DNA of 64,000 bases, from NCBI RefSeq assembly GCF_023101345.1, contig NZ_CP095848.1, forward strand, positions 3,746,001 to 3,810,000. The letters run 5' to 3'. Origin of the DNA: Hymenobacter sublimis (GTDB lineage Bacteria > Bacteroidota > Bacteroidia > Cytophagales > Hymenobacteraceae). Of the stretch, positions 8,733 through 17,901 are shown piece after piece (positions within the stretch are counted from its first letter, which is position 1; every line of letters begins with the position of its first letter). The notes under the pieces were generated by a model, which was given only the letters and a program-made list of their open reading frames with translations, ran no database searches and had not been told where the DNA came from. A program made the translations under genes and the position numbers.

Positions 8733-8957
8733 ATGAATTTTGCCACCCTTTTGCTTGGTATTGGCGGCCTTGGCGGCACCGAACTCCTGCTCATCGGCCT
8801 CGCTATCATCCTTTTATTCGGAGCCAAGCGCATTCCGGAGCTGTTCCGGGGTATGGGCCAAGGCATCCGCGAATTTAAGGATGCTTCTAAGGAAGAGAAG
8901 CCGGAGTTCCGCGATGGCCCAATCAACCCGAATGACCCCACGGCTCCCCGCCGCTAA
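8733..8957 (+). CDS. tatA: Twin-arginine translocase subunit TatA/E (copy 1)
   Basis: 74-residue pore-forming component of the Tat system, which exports folded proteins across the inner membrane. It has the N-terminal hydrophobic helix (about residues 16-34), the hinge FGAKRIPELFRGMGQGIREF and a charged amphipathic helix. The conserved FG at the hinge is present. The ATG at 8733 is chosen over an upstream in-frame codon because the Tat helix normally lies right at the N-terminus. A second TatA gene begins 12 bases downstream, then gatA follows, so the three probably form one transcription unit. Confidence 0.93.
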   Translation: MNFATLLLGIGGLGGTELLLIGLAIILLFGAKRIPELFRGMGQGIREFKDASKEEKPEFRDGPINPNDPTAPRR

Positions 8958-8969
8958 TTGCTCGTAGCC

Positions 8970-9329
8970 ATGAACACTCCTTTCTTCCTCTTCTTAGGTG
9001 ATTTGGGCGGTGGTGAGATAATGCTCATCATGGTCGTTATCCTCATTTTCTTCGGGGCCAATAAGATTCCGGAACTAGCCCGCGGTTTAGGTAAAGGCAT
9101 CCGTGAGTTCAAGGACGCTTCCCGCGAGATTCGGAGCGAAATTGAAAACTCCGGCCAGCCTCAGCAGCCCTACCAGCAGCAATTCAACCAGCAACCCTAC
9201 CAGGCCCCCGTGGCCCCAGTAGCCGAAGCCCCGGCCGTTACGCCGGTGGCCCCGCCCATGGATGGTGGCCTAACCCCTCCGGTTACGCGCCCCGCCGAAG
9301 AGCGGCCCCGCCTCGACCAAATGAACTAA
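8970..9329 (+). CDS. tatA: Twin-arginine translocase subunit TatA/E (copy 2) with Gln/Pro-rich tail
   Basis: 119 residues. The N-terminal helix (EIMLIMVVILIFF) and hinge FGANKIPELARGLGKGIREF are typical of TatA. After the amphipathic helix (to about residue 60) there is a long low-complexity Gln/Pro/Ala tail (PYQQQFNQQPYQ, APVAPVAEAP) that copy 1 lacks. Start is the ATG at 8970. It lies 12 bases after copy 1 and 12 bases before gatA. Two adjacent paralogues may be specialised as TatA and TatB, since no separate TatB is seen here, but the sequence does not decide this. TatC is not in the window. Confidence 0.92.
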   Translation: MNTPFFLFLGDLGGGEIMLIMVVILIFFGANKIPELARGLGKGIREFKDASREIRSEIENSGQPQQPYQQQFNQQPYQAPVAPVAEAPAVTPVAPPMDGGLTPPVTRPAEERPRLDQMN

Positions 9330-9341
9330 ACCCTTTTCGTC

Positions 9342-10781
9342 TTGAGACGCTTTAACTCCCTCACGGAAGTTCGCCACGAGCTGACGGCAGGCACCACGTC
9401 CTGTCGTCAGCTCGTGGCTTATTATCTGGATAATATCCGCCGCAAAGAACACCTGAATGCCTTTTTGGAGGTGTGGCCCGAAGAAGCCCTGGCCCAAGCC
9501 GAGGCCGTTGATGCCAAGCTGGCCGCCGGTACGGCCGGCAAGCTAGCGGGTATGGTCATCGGGCTGAAAGATGTGCTGGCCTACGAAGGCCATAGCTTGC
9601 AGAGTAGCAGCCACATCCTGGACGGCTTCAAATCCTTGTTTACGGGCACGGCCGTGCAGCGCCTGCTCGACGAAGACGCCATTCTGATTGGGCGCCAGAA
9701 CTGCGACGAGTTTGCCATGGGCGCCTCCAACGAGACATCCTATTTCGGCCCCGCCCGCAACGAAATTGACCCTGAGCGAGTACCCGGTGGCTCCTCAGGA
9801 GGCTCGGCGGTGGCGGTGCAAGCCGACATGTGCCTGGCTTCTATTGGCTCCGATACGGGGGGCTCAGTGCGTCAGCCAGCCGCTTTTTGCGGAATTGTGG
9901 GCTTCAAACCTACTTATTCACGCATTTCGCGCTACGGGCTGGTTGCTTACGCTTCCTCCTTCGATCAGATTGGCACGCTGACCCGCTCGGTGGAAGATGC
10001 CGCTTTGCTGCTGGAAGTAATGGCCGGCCCTGATTCGTTCGACAGCACCGCCAGCAAGCGGGAAGTGCCTGCCTATAGCCAACAGCTGACGCCAGCCCCG
10101 CACTACCGCATCGGCTTTATCAAGGATTGTCTGGAGCGGCCGGGTTTGAATCCGGAAATCAAGGCGGCCACGGAGCAGGCGCTGGAGCAGTTCCGGGGCC
10201 AAGGCCACGTGGTAGAAGCCGTTGATTTTCCCTACCTCGACTTTATTGTTCCCACCTACTACATCCTGACCACGGCCGAAGCTAGCTCCAACCTAAGCCG
10301 GTACGACGGGGTGAAGTTTGGCTACCGCGCGCCGGATGCTACGGACTTGGAGTCACTCTACAAGAAAACGCGCGCCCAGGGCTTCGGTCCGGAGGTGCAG
10401 CGCCGCATTTTGCTGGGCACTTTCGTGTTGAGCGCCAGCTACTACGACGCTTACTACACCAAGGCCCAGCGCGTACGCCGCCTCATCAAGGAAAAAACCG
10501 ACGAGTTGTTGCGCGAGTACGACTTCTTGGTGCTGCCCACTACCCCTACCACGGCCTTCCGCATCGGCGACGTGAATAAGGATACGCTGGCCATGTACCT
10601 GGCCGACATCTTCACGGTGCAGGCCTCTTTGGCGGGCGTGCCCGCTATTTCGGTGCCCGCGGGGAAAGATGCGCAGGGCTTGCCCATCGGCTTGCAGATT
10701 TTGGCGGGTGCCTTCCGCGAGGAGCACCTACTAGCGTTTGCCAGCACCGTGACGGAAACAGCAGCTCCCGTAGAGGCCTAA
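9342..10781 (+). CDS. gatA: Asp/Glu-tRNA amidotransferase subunit A
   Basis: Amidase subunit of GatCAB, which releases ammonia from glutamine to convert Glu-tRNA(Gln) or Asp-tRNA(Asn) into the correct aminoacyl-tRNA. 479 residues. The Ser-cisSer-Lys catalytic triad is visible: Lys76 in GLKDV, Ser151 in PGGSSGGSA and Ser175 in GSDTGGSVRQPAAFCG. These match the spacing of characterised GatA proteins. The start is TTG at 9342; no in-frame ATG lies nearby, and the N-terminal MRRFNSLTEVRHEL aligns with family members. It follows the two TatA genes by 12 bases. GatB and GatC are not in the window. Confidence 0.96.
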   Translation: MRRFNSLTEVRHELTAGTTSCRQLVAYYLDNIRRKEHLNAFLEVWPEEALAQAEAVDAKLAAGTAGKLAGMVIGLKDVLAYEGHSLQSSSHILDGFKSLFTGTAVQRLLDEDAILIGRQNCDEFAMGASNETSYFGPARNEIDPERVPGGSSGGSAVAVQADMCLASIGSDTGGSVRQPAAFCGIVGFKPTYSRISRYGLVAYASSFDQIGTLTRSVEDAALLLEVMAGPDSFDSTASKREVPAYSQQLTPAPHYRIGFIKDCLERPGLNPEIKAATEQALEQFRGQGHVVEAVDFPYLDFIVPTYYILTTAEASSNLSRYDGVKFGYRAPDATDLESLYKKTRAQGFGPEVQRRILLGTFVLSASYYDAYYTKAQRVRRLIKEKTDELLREYDFLVLPTTPTTAFRIGDVNKDTLAMYLADIFTVQASLAGVPAISVPAGKDAQGLPIGLQILAGAFREEHLLAFASTVTETAAPVEA

Positions 10782-10919
10782 CCAGCCCATAAAAAACAGC
10801 CCCGGAGTTTCGCTCTGGCTTCTTCGCTACTGACTGCCGCGGGCAGCCTGAAGCAGGAGCTTACGCGGAGCTTCGGGGTTCTTATTCGCTGCCGGGCTGG
10901 CATTTATGTCAATCCGTGC
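10782..10919 (+). other. Structured spacer after gatA
   Basis: The gatA-mltD gap holds nested complementary segments: CCCCG near 10800 with CGGGG near 10874, enclosing a small hairpin CTGCC-GCG-GGCAG around 10835. No long T-run follows, so a terminator is only possible. Confidence 0.3.
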
Positions 10920-10927
10920 TATTTTTG
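10920..10927 (+). promoter_or_regulatory. -7 element for the lytic transglycosylase gene
   Basis: TATTTTTG fits TAnnTTTG and lies 65 bases before the ATG at 10993. Confidence 0.5.
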
Positions 10928-10992
10928 AAGATGCGCTGGGCTGAGGCACAGCAAGTTGAGGTTTTCGGCTTACCTGCCAGTTTCCATGTAAG

Positions 10993-12999
10993 ATGAAGAA
11001 GTCGTTGCTGCGTGCTGCTGTTCCGTTGCTATTTGCCGCCTCCGTGGTTCGCCCCGCGGTAGCCCAGGTGCGGCCCGAACTACCTCCTACCTCGCCTGCT
11101 CAGGCGCCACCAGTAGCGGATGACTCGCTGCGGGTTAACCTGGAGTTGCTGCCCGATTCGTTGGTAGCAGCGCCAGTCCCGGTCGACTCAGTGAAGCTGG
11201 TGTGGCTCCGCACGCCGCCCGAGCTGCGTGACTTGGTGGGGGACCGAATTAGCTGCTTTGAAACCGATGTTCCGCACGTCTTTAATTCACATGTGCTGGC
11301 GTTTGTGCGTCTCTTCACGGAACGGCAGCGCGGCTATACCCAGCGCGTGCTGGAACGTGAGAACCTGTATTTTCCGCTCTTCGAAAAGTATCTGGCCAAG
11401 TATAATCTGCCCACGGATCTGAAATACCTGGCCGTAGTAGAATCCGCCCTGATTCCGACGGCTAAGTCCCGAGTAGGTGCTACCGGCTTGTGGCAGTTTA
11501 TGGGCCCCACGGCCAACGACCTACGCCTGCGCCGCGACGAGTGGGTGGATGAACGCATGAACCCGGAAAAGGCTACTGAAGCGGCCTGCAAGCACTTACG
11601 CTACCTCTACGGCGTGTTTCACGATTGGGAAATGGTGCTGGCAGCCTATAACTGGGGCGCTGGCAACATGCAGAAAGTCGTGCGCCGCACGGGCAAGAAA
11701 ACGTACTGGGAAGTGCACCCGCACTTGCCGGCCGAGACACGCAACTACGTGCCCACCTTCACGGCCATTATGTACACCATGAAGTACGCCCAGCAGCACC
11801 AGTTGCACTCCCCTACCCTCAAGTATCAGTACGCCGAGGCCATGGATACGCTGCAGCTGGGCGGCCGGGCCTTCGATTTGACCCGCTTGGCCCGGGCCTG
11901 CGGCTACCCCGATTCTATGACGCTGGCCCGTCTGAACCCGGAGCTGCGCAAGCCCTGGCTACCCCAAGGTTACCGCCCCTATGCTGTGCAGTTGCCGGCG
12001 GCAGCTCGCCCGGCCCTGGCCGTCGTCGATAGGGAGACGTTGTTTGACTACTGCCGACCCCTAGCCGAGCTGCCGCAGCCGGTACTTCTGCGCCCCGTGC
12101 TGCTGGCTGGCATTGAGCCATTTCCTGCCCGCAGCCTAGCCGCGGCCGGAGCTTCGGCCGGCGGACACGTTACGCCACCCCGGTATCGTCGGGTGCGTCA
12201 CACCGTGAAGCGCGGCGAAACGGTAGCTTCGGTAGCGGAGCGTTACGAGGTAAGTGCAGCCCAGGTGCGCCGCTGGAACAATTTGGGCAAGCGCTCAGCC
12301 CTGACACCGCGCAGTCAGCTCGTGGTTTTTGTGCCGTCACCCGCCACCCAACTGCCGGCCGGGCCTGTTGCTACCTCCGAAACCCATGTTCTTGCAGCTA
12401 CGAATAACCGGCCGACACTCGCAGTGCCGGTGCGAGTAAGTACCAGCAGAACCAAGCCCTTGACTTCGGAGACCGAAGACATTACGGCACCAACGCCCGC
12501 TCGTCCGGCAGCTGCTAAGCAAGTTCTGGCCGCAACCCGGCCGGCTCGTCCTGCCTCCGAAGTGGCGACACCAACGGCTCTCTCCGATAACCCAGCTCCT
12601 ACTACCTACACCGTGCGGCGGGGTGACTTTTTGGAGAAGGTGGCCCGTACTCATGGCCTGACAGTAGCTCAACTCGTGGCCCGCAACAAGCTAGCCACGG
12701 AAACGCTTACCCCCGGCCAGAAGTTGAACTTGCAGGAGCTGGCGGCGGAACCCACAGCAGAGCTCCTAACGGCCACTCGCGAAACTGCCGCCGCGGCCCA
12801 GGAACCAGCGCGACGAGCCAGCCGGCCGGCTTCCCGCTCCTTGTTGCCCACTCCGCAAGTACACTTGGTTCAGCCAGGCGATACGCTCTACAACATTTCC
12901 CGCCGCTATCAGGGCCTCACGGTTGAGAAGTTGCGGGAGCTGAACCACCTACAATCGGACGAGGTGAAGCCCGGCCAGAAGCTCATTGTAAAGAGCTAG
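10993..12999 (+). CDS. LysM lytic murein transglycosylase (MltD-like)
   Basis: Cleaves the MurNAc-GlcNAc bond of peptidoglycan with formation of 1,6-anhydroMurNAc. 668 residues: signal peptide 1-25 (ending AVAQ), a goose-type SLT domain at about 135-300 with catalytic Glu150 in VVESALIPTAKSRVGATGLW, and the later AAYNWGAGN motif. Three LysM peptidoglycan-binding domains follow, starting near 403 (HTVKRGETVASVAERY), 541 (YTVRRGDFLEKVAR) and 622 (HLVQPGDTLYNISRRY), joined by Ala/Pro/Thr-rich linkers. This is the MltD architecture, but there is no lipobox, so the protein should be soluble in the periplasm. Confidence 0.95.
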   Translation: MKKSLLRAAVPLLFAASVVRPAVAQVRPELPPTSPAQAPPVADDSLRVNLELLPDSLVAAPVPVDSVKLVWLRTPPELRDLVGDRISCFETDVPHVFNSHVLAFVRLFTERQRGYTQRVLERENLYFPLFEKYLAKYNLPTDLKYLAVVESALIPTAKSRVGATGLWQFMGPTANDLRLRRDEWVDERMNPEKATEAACKHLRYLYGVFHDWEMVLAAYNWGAGNMQKVVRRTGKKTYWEVHPHLPAETRNYVPTFTAIMYTMKYAQQHQLHSPTLKYQYAEAMDTLQLGGRAFDLTRLARACGYPDSMTLARLNPELRKPWLPQGYRPYAVQLPAAARPALAVVDRETLFDYCRPLAELPQPVLLRPVLLAGIEPFPARSLAAAGASAGGHVTPPRYRRVRHTVKRGETVASVAERYEVSAAQVRRWNNLGKRSALTPRSQLVVFVPSPATQLPAGPVATSETHVLAATNNRPTLAVPVRVSTSRTKPLTSETEDITAPTPARPAAAKQVLAATRPARPASEVATPTALSDNPAPTTYTVRRGDFLEKVARTHGLTVAQLVARNKLATETLTPGQKLNLQELAAEPTAELLTATRETAAAAQEPARRASRPASRSLLPTPQVHLVQPGDTLYNISRRYQGLTVEKLRELNHLQSDEVKPGQKLIVKS

Positions 13000-13023
13000 T
13001 GGTATTATCGAGCTACCTATCAG

Positions 13024-13053
13024 AAAGCGCAGAACTTCTTCTGCGCTTTTTTT
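13024..13053 (+). terminator. Rho-independent terminator after lytic transglycosylase
   Basis: AAAGCGCAGAA (13024-13034) and TTCTGCGCTTT (13039-13049) form an 11-bp perfect stem with a CTTC loop, followed by a T-run to 13053. Confidence 0.9.
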
Positions 13054-13186
13054 ATGCCTAATTATCAAGTATGTAGCTTAAAATTTTCTCGCCCGGCATA
13101 AGAAGTGGAACTATTTCACTAAAAGTTGGCACGGCGCTTGGCTAGTTCGGTCATACGCCCTTCCATTCTTTCCTTCCCTTTTACTT

Positions 13187-13798
13187 ATGCTGACATTCGT
13201 ACGTATCCTGTCCGGTATATCTCTTCTGACCTTGCTGGCAAGTTGCCAGCAAGATATTGAAACGCCAGAACCCACCGTGACGCCTCCCGTCCAGGAGGCC
13301 AACATCAACTTCACGTACACCTACCCCACCGAAAGCAAAGGGCAAACGTTCCTGGCGCCGGCCCCTTCTGGTCGGCTGGCCTCCGATAAACTAACGCTGC
13401 TCTTTGAGAAGGAGCCCCGCCCAGCGGGCCTGGGTATCGAAGAAAGGGTAGAGTTTGTTCTGCCCAAAGGCAAGCAAAAAGCCGGGTTGGTCGGCACGTA
13501 CACCCTATCCTCCCAACCCGACCCGGGTCAGGGCGAGGTGCTAGCTACGTATGAGCGCCCCGCCTACGGTACGGGCATCTACCTGAACAAGTACTCCGGT
13601 AATTCGCACCGGCTAGAGGGTAGCTTCGTCATTACCGAGTTCAACTCCGCCCGCCAACTTATCAGTGGGTCGTACACCTTCACTATTCGCAATGCCAAGG
13701 ACCCGTACGTGTACCTGGCCGTCGGTTCGCAGGCAGACAGCCGGCGCGACTGTGAGATTAAGAGCTACGGCACGTTTACTGAAATTCCGCTGCTCTAG
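13187..13798 (+). CDS. Hypothetical lipoprotein, tandem paralogue 1
   Basis: 203 residues with an SPII signal (LTLLASC, Cys20 acylated). The mature protein is beta-rich and I do not recognise a family. It shares layout and short blocks with the next gene: a hydrophobic lipobox segment of equal length, a central Gly-x-x-GTY turn (KAGLVGTYTLSS here, SPGLTGTYPVLS there), a late ISGSYTFTIRN block (ISGTYEMQLTN there), and a final Cys followed by a Gly-Thr/Ser-Phe strand. The two are likely a tandem duplication that has diverged. The start ATG at 13187 is the only good choice. Location would be the outer membrane. Function unknown. Confidence 0.8.
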   Translation: MLTFVRILSGISLLTLLASCQQDIETPEPTVTPPVQEANINFTYTYPTESKGQTFLAPAPSGRLASDKLTLLFEKEPRPAGLGIEERVEFVLPKGKQKAGLVGTYTLSSQPDPGQGEVLATYERPAYGTGIYLNKYSGNSHRLEGSFVITEFNSARQLISGSYTFTIRNAKDPYVYLAVGSQADSRRDCEIKSYGTFTEIPLL

Positions 13799-13834
13799 CC
13801 CATCCTTAGCTGTACCTATTTCATCCGTAGTCTG

Positions 13835-14443
13835 ATGCATTTTTCGCCACGCCTCCTTCTCCTTGCCGTTCTTACTATGGGGCTGGCTTCCTGCGGCTCT
13901 GATTCCAAACAGGAAGATCCTCAACCAGTGGTTTCGGCAACTCCCTCCGAGTTGTCGATGACGCGCACTATGACCTACCCGGCGGCGTCCTCCCGTAACA
14001 ATGGCTTGTCTTACACGCAGCAAACCTTATCCGGCGCTGCCGTACTTGAGGAGAAGAGGCTTTACCTAAATTTCGTAGCGCCGGAAGGTGTCGACCGAGT
14101 TAATTTTGAGGTACCCCGAACTGCCCTCTCCCCGGGCCTGACCGGGACGTATCCGGTGCTGAGCCGGTCCAATTCAGGTGGGATAGTGCCGGCTTTGTAT
14201 GTGTACTACCGCGTTAACGTAGCAACGTCTCTGAGCGGCAGCCTCCACTACAGCGCCCAGAATCAAGCGCAAGGGCAGCTCACTATTACCGCCTACGATG
14301 CCACCCGCAAGCTTATCAGTGGCACCTATGAAATGCAGCTCACGAATATCCACGATCCTCTGGAAGGTCCGCTGCCCAGCTCTACTGCCCTCCGGTGCGA
14401 CGTGAACCTAACCGGATCCTTTAAAGACCTGAAAGTAGAATAA
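13835..14443 (+). CDS. Hypothetical lipoprotein, tandem paralogue 2
   Basis: 202 residues, lipobox MGLASC with Cys20. It begins 36 bases after paralogue 1 and shares its size, lipobox position and C-terminal pattern (LISGTYEMQLTN, then RCDVNLTGSFKDL). Between these anchors the sequence is divergent, so the resemblance is structural rather than strong identity. No catalytic motif is visible. The two genes share one downstream terminator and are probably co-transcribed. Function unknown; a small beta-sandwich surface lipoprotein is a guess from strand-like alternation. Confidence 0.8.
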   Translation: MHFSPRLLLLAVLTMGLASCGSDSKQEDPQPVVSATPSELSMTRTMTYPAASSRNNGLSYTQQTLSGAAVLEEKRLYLNFVAPEGVDRVNFEVPRTALSPGLTGTYPVLSRSNSGGIVPALYVYYRVNVATSLSGSLHYSAQNQAQGQLTITAYDATRKLISGTYEMQLTNIHDPLEGPLPSSTALRCDVNLTGSFKDLKVE

Positions 14444-14474
14444 GCTATTCGCCGATTCGCGACCTTCATCGTAG

Positions 14475-14509
14475 CGCTCCGAGCTCAGCAGAACTCGGAG
14501 CGTTTTTTT
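14475..14509 (+). terminator. Rho-independent terminator after the lipoprotein pair
   Basis: CGCTCCGAG (14475-14483) pairs with CTCGGAGCG (14494-14502), followed directly by seven T. Confidence 0.92.
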
Positions 14510-14528
14510 CTATCCGGGCGGGGGCGTG

Positions 14529-14536
14529 TACCTTTG
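14529..14536 (+). promoter_or_regulatory. -7 element upstream of maeB
   Basis: TACCTTTG, exact TAnnTTTG match, 67 bases before the ATG at 14604 and just after the preceding terminator. Confidence 0.65.
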
Positions 14537-14603
14537 CCACGGGTTACTATTGCCCATTTTGCTTTCTTGCCCTTTCAAGGAAGCTCCACCCTAGTACCGT
14601 AGC

Positions 14604-16880
14604 ATGCTGAAAATAAATAAACAGGACGCGCTGAACTACCACTCTCAAAGCCCCGCCGGCAAAATTGAGGTAGTCCCAACCAAGCCCGTTAGTACGCAGC
14701 TGGACCTGGCCCTGGCTTACTCGCCGGGCGTAGCGGAACCCTGCAAGGAAATTGCTGCGAACAAGGACGAGGTGTACAAGTACACCGCCAAGGGCAACCT
14801 GGTGGGAGTTATTAGCAACGGGACGGCCGTGCTGGGCCTGGGCAACATCGGCCCCGATGCTTCCAAGCCAGTAATGGAGGGTAAGGGCGTACTGTTCAAG
14901 AAGTTCGCGGGCATCGACTGCTTCGATATTGAAATTGACGCGACGGACCCGGAGGAGTTTATTCGCATCGTAAAGTCGTTGGAACCCACGTTTGGCGGCA
15001 TCAACCTAGAGGACATCAAGGCCCCCGAGTGCTTCCCCATTGAGACGGCCCTGCGCGAGCAGATGAACATTCCGCTCATGCACGACGACCAGCACGGCAC
15101 GGCCATTATTTCCTCGGCGGCGCTGCTGAACGCTCTGGAGGTAGTCGGTAAGAAGATTGACGAGATTCGGGTGGTAGTGAGCGGGGCCGGAGCCGCGGCC
15201 ATTAGCTGCCTGCGCCTGTACCTGGAGTTGGGTTTGAAGCGGGAAAACGTGGTGGTGTTCGACAAGGACGGCATCATCCACCCCCAGCGCACCGATTTGG
15301 CGGCCCTGCAAATGCAGTTTGCCACCGAGCGGCCCATTACTACCCTGGCCCAGGCCATGGAAGGCGCCGACTTCTTTCTGGGGCTTTCGGCGGCCAACGT
15401 GCTGGCTCCGGAGCTGTTGTTGAAAATGGCGGCTAACCCTATTGTGTTTGCCCTAGCCAACCCCGATCCGGAAATTCCTTACGAGGTAGCCATGGCCACC
15501 CACGAGGACATTATCATGGCGACGGGCCGCTCCGACCACCCCAACCAGGTCAACAACGTGCTGGGCTTCCCCTACATTTTCCGGGGAGCTCTGGACGTAC
15601 GCGCCACCGAAATCAACGAGGCCATGAAGCTGGCCGCCGTGCGCGCCCTGGCCGAGCTAGCCAAGGAGCCCGTGCCGGATATGGTGAACAAAGCCTACGG
15701 CGACAATACCCTATCCTTCGGTCGCACCTACCTGATTCCCAAGCCCCTGGATCCGCGTCTGATTACGGCCGTGAGTCCGGCCGTAGCCAAGGCCGCCATG
15801 GAAAGCGGGGTAGCCCGCATTCAGATTGAAGACTGGTTTGCTTACGAAGACGAGCTACGCGCCCGCCTCGGTGTCAATCAGAAGCTGATGAACCGCATTA
15901 CCCAGGCGGCCCGGAGCAACCCCAAGCGCGTGGTATTTGCCGAGGGCGACACTTACAAAATTCTTAAGGCAGCGCAAATTCTGCACGACGAAGGCATTGC
16001 CCAGCCCATCTTGCTCGGTAACCGCAACAAGATTGCGCGTATCGCTCAGGAAAACTCCCTTGATCTGGAAGGCTGTCAGGTTATCGACATCCTGCACGAG
16101 GAAGCCAAGCGCGAGGAGTTTGCTCAGAAGCTGTACGAAAAGCGTCAGCGCCGCGGCATTACGCTCTACGAAGGGCGTCGCCTGCTGCGCGAGCGAAATT
16201 ACTTCGGCAGTATGATGCTGGAAACCGGCGAGGCCGACGCCTTTATCACCGGCTTAAGCAAGGATTACGGCAAGAGCATTGTGCCTTCCCTGCAGGTGAT
16301 TGGGGTAGCCGAAGATGTGCAGCGCGTCGCCTCTATGTACATTATCCAGCACAAGAAAGGCCCGTACTTCTTCGCCGATACCACCGTGAACATTGATCCT
16401 TCGGCCGAGGAAATGGTGGAAATTATCGGGCTGACTTCGCGGGCCGTAAAGTTTTTCGACACCGAGCCACGGATTGGCGTAATCAGCTACTCCAACTTCG
16501 GCTCCAACCCCGGCGAGCTGCCCGATAAAGCCCGCCGCGCCACCGAGCTGGCCAAGCAGCGCTACCCCGAGCTGATTCTGGATGGGGAAATGCAGGCCAA
16601 CACGGCCCTGAACCCGGAGCTGCTGCGGGAGCAATATCCCTTCTCGCCCCTAGCCGACAAAGGCGGGGCCAACACGCTCATTTTCCCGAACGTTATTAGC
16701 GGCAACATTGCCTACAAAGTGCTCCAGGAAATAGGTGGGGCCGAGGTTATCGGGCCGGTTTTGATGGGCATGCGCAAGCCTGTGCATATCCTGCAGCTGG
16801 GTGCCTCCGTCCGCGAAATCGTGAACATGGCTGCCATTGCCGTAGTCGATGCCCAACACCCCGACGGCAAGGGCTTGTAG
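14604..16880 (+). CDS. maeB: NADP-dependent malic enzyme, MaeB type
   Basis: Decarboxylates malate to pyruvate with reduction of NADP+, feeding NADPH and gluconeogenic/acetyl-CoA metabolism. 758 residues, the length of the two-domain MaeB class. Residues 1 to about 430 are the malic enzyme part ([39 protein letters not shown], and the dinucleotide-binding [13 protein letters not shown]). Residues of about 430-758 are a phosphate acetyltransferase-like domain ([27 protein letters not shown], then [10 protein letters not shown]) that in MaeB is regulatory and inactive as PTA. It has its own promoter element and stands alone upstream of ruvA. Confidence 0.96.
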   Translation: MLKINKQDALNYHSQSPAGKIEVVPTKPVSTQLDLALAYSPGVAEPCKEIAANKDEVYKYTAKGNLVGVISNGTAVLGLGNIGPDASKPVMEGKGVLFKKFAGIDCFDIEIDATDPEEFIRIVKSLEPTFGGINLEDIKAPECFPIETALREQMNIPLMHDDQHGTAIISSAALLNALEVVGKKIDEIRVVVSGAGAAAISCLRLYLELGLKRENVVVFDKDGIIHPQRTDLAALQMQFATERPITTLAQAMEGADFFLGLSAANVLAPELLLKMAANPIVFALANPDPEIPYEVAMATHEDIIMATGRSDHPNQVNNVLGFPYIFRGALDVRATEINEAMKLAAVRALAELAKEPVPDMVNKAYGDNTLSFGRTYLIPKPLDPRLITAVSPAVAKAAMESGVARIQIEDWFAYEDELRARLGVNQKLMNRITQAARSNPKRVVFAEGDTYKILKAAQILHDEGIAQPILLGNRNKIARIAQENSLDLEGCQVIDILHEEAKREEFAQKLYEKRQRRGITLYEGRRLLRERNYFGSMMLETGEADAFITGLSKDYGKSIVPSLQVIGVAEDVQRVASMYIIQHKKGPYFFADTTVNIDPSAEEMVEIIGLTSRAVKFFDTEPRIGVISYSNFGSNPGELPDKARRATELAKQRYPELILDGEMQANTALNPELLREQYPFSPLADKGGANTLIFPNVISGNIAYKVLQEIGGAEVIGPVLMGMRKPVHILQLGASVREIVNMAAIAVVDAQHPDGKGL

Positions 16881-16908
16881 GCCTCAGCAGTAAGGAGCTA
16901 GAAACGAA

Positions 16909-16960
16909 AAGTGAGTCTTTTGTTCTGTGGGCAGCAGCTTTCAGAACGAAAGGCTCACTT
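16909..16960 (+). terminator. Hairpin after maeB, possible terminator
   Basis: The 19-base arms 16909-16927 and 16942-16960 are complementary, with two positions as G-U wobbles and a 14-base loop. No pure T-run follows (CTTGCTTTCG), so it may terminate or protect the maeB message. The remaining sequence up to ruvA shows nothing else I can support. Confidence 0.55.
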
Positions 16961-17146
16961 CTTGCTTTCGCCTACCCACTTCTATTCCAGAGCTTTGATT
17001 CCGGGCAAATTCGCCCCAACTTGCTCAACCACCTTACCGGCCCGCCCAAGCCGGCTAATCCAGTTAGAACAGCTAAACACCTTGGCACAAATCCCGGCTG
17101 TGGCGTGTTGTATCCGTTCTGACAGTTTTTACTTCAACCACCCCGC

Positions 17147-17752
17147 ATGATTGCCTACGTCGACGGTAAACTCGCTTATAAAGACCCCACCCAAGCCATT
17201 CTGGACGTGAACGGCATTGGCTACGAAATCCGGATTTCCTTGGCTACTTATGCCAAGCTGCCTACTGACGGGGAAAAGGCCAAGCTCTACACCTACCAGC
17301 ACATTAAAGAAGACGGGCAGGCGCTCTACGGCTTTCTGGACCCCAACGAAAAGGCCTTGTTCATGCAGCTGATTTCGGTTTCGGGCATTGGGCCGGGCAC
17401 GGGCATTGTCATGGTGTCGTCGATGTCGGTGGGCGAAATCCGCCAAGCCATCGTCAGCGAGGACGTGCGGTCTATCCAGAGTATCAAGGGCGTAGGCCCC
17501 AAAACGGCCCAGCGTGTGGTGCTGGAGCTCAAGGATAAGCTGCGCAAAGATGAGCTGCTGGCCAAGGCCGGCATTGATACCGTACCGCTAGCCAAAGCGC
17601 ACAATACCAACCGCAGCGAAGCGTTAGCGGCTTTGATAACGCTGGGCTTTGCGCGGGCCGCGGCCGAGAAAACCCTCGACCAGATCCAGCACAAGCACGG
17701 CAACGACCTGAGCGTGGAGGAATTGATTAAATTCGCTCTTAAGTCTCATTAG
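17147..17752 (+). CDS. ruvA: Holliday junction branch migration protein RuvA
   Basis: 201 residues. RuvA binds four-way DNA junctions as a tetramer and loads the RuvB helicase for branch migration. The N-terminal OB fold (MIAYVDGKLAYKDP to about residue 65) is followed by two helix-hairpin-helix motifs (LISVSGIGPGTGIVMVSSM and SIKGVGPKTAQRVVLELKDK) and a C-terminal domain (SEALAALITLGF) that contacts RuvB. Neighbours are maeB upstream and sprA downstream, an arrangement seen in other Bacteroidota. RuvB is not in the window. Confidence 0.97.
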   Translation: MIAYVDGKLAYKDPTQAILDVNGIGYEIRISLATYAKLPTDGEKAKLYTYQHIKEDGQALYGFLDPNEKALFMQLISVSGIGPGTGIVMVSSMSVGEIRQAIVSEDVRSIQSIKGVGPKTAQRVVLELKDKLRKDELLAKAGIDTVPLAKAHNTNRSEALAALITLGFARAAAEKTLDQIQHKHGNDLSVEELIKFALKSH

Positions 17753-17754
17753 AA

Positions 17755-17876
17755 GCTGCTGGCTGTTAGCTGTTGGCTGACAGCTTTTTGATTGGTCTGA
17801 CTGTCCGGGTCATCCGTCACTACCACAGCTATGTCCTTCTGAAAAAGCTAACAGCTATTAGCCAGCAGCTAACGGC
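17755..17876 (+). repeat. Heptamer-period inverted repeat between ruvA and sprA
   Basis: Starting two bases after the ruvA stop, the left arm is five 7-base units: GCTGCTG, GCTGTTA, GCTGTTG, GCTGACA, GCTTTTT (17755-17789). The right arm (17842-17876) holds, on the opposite strand, GCTTTTT, GCTGTTA, GCTAATA, GCTGCTG and GCCGTTA. The arms can pair with one unit out of step across a 52-base loop. Role unknown; an mRNA 3' end structure is possible. Confidence 0.8.
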
Positions 17877-17901
17877 TTATAACCATTTGGTTTATTGACG
17901 C

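Noticed and set aside
17755..17876. Heptamer array considered as a CRISPR
   Set aside because: The units are 7 bases with no spacers and the two halves are inverted, not direct, repeats.
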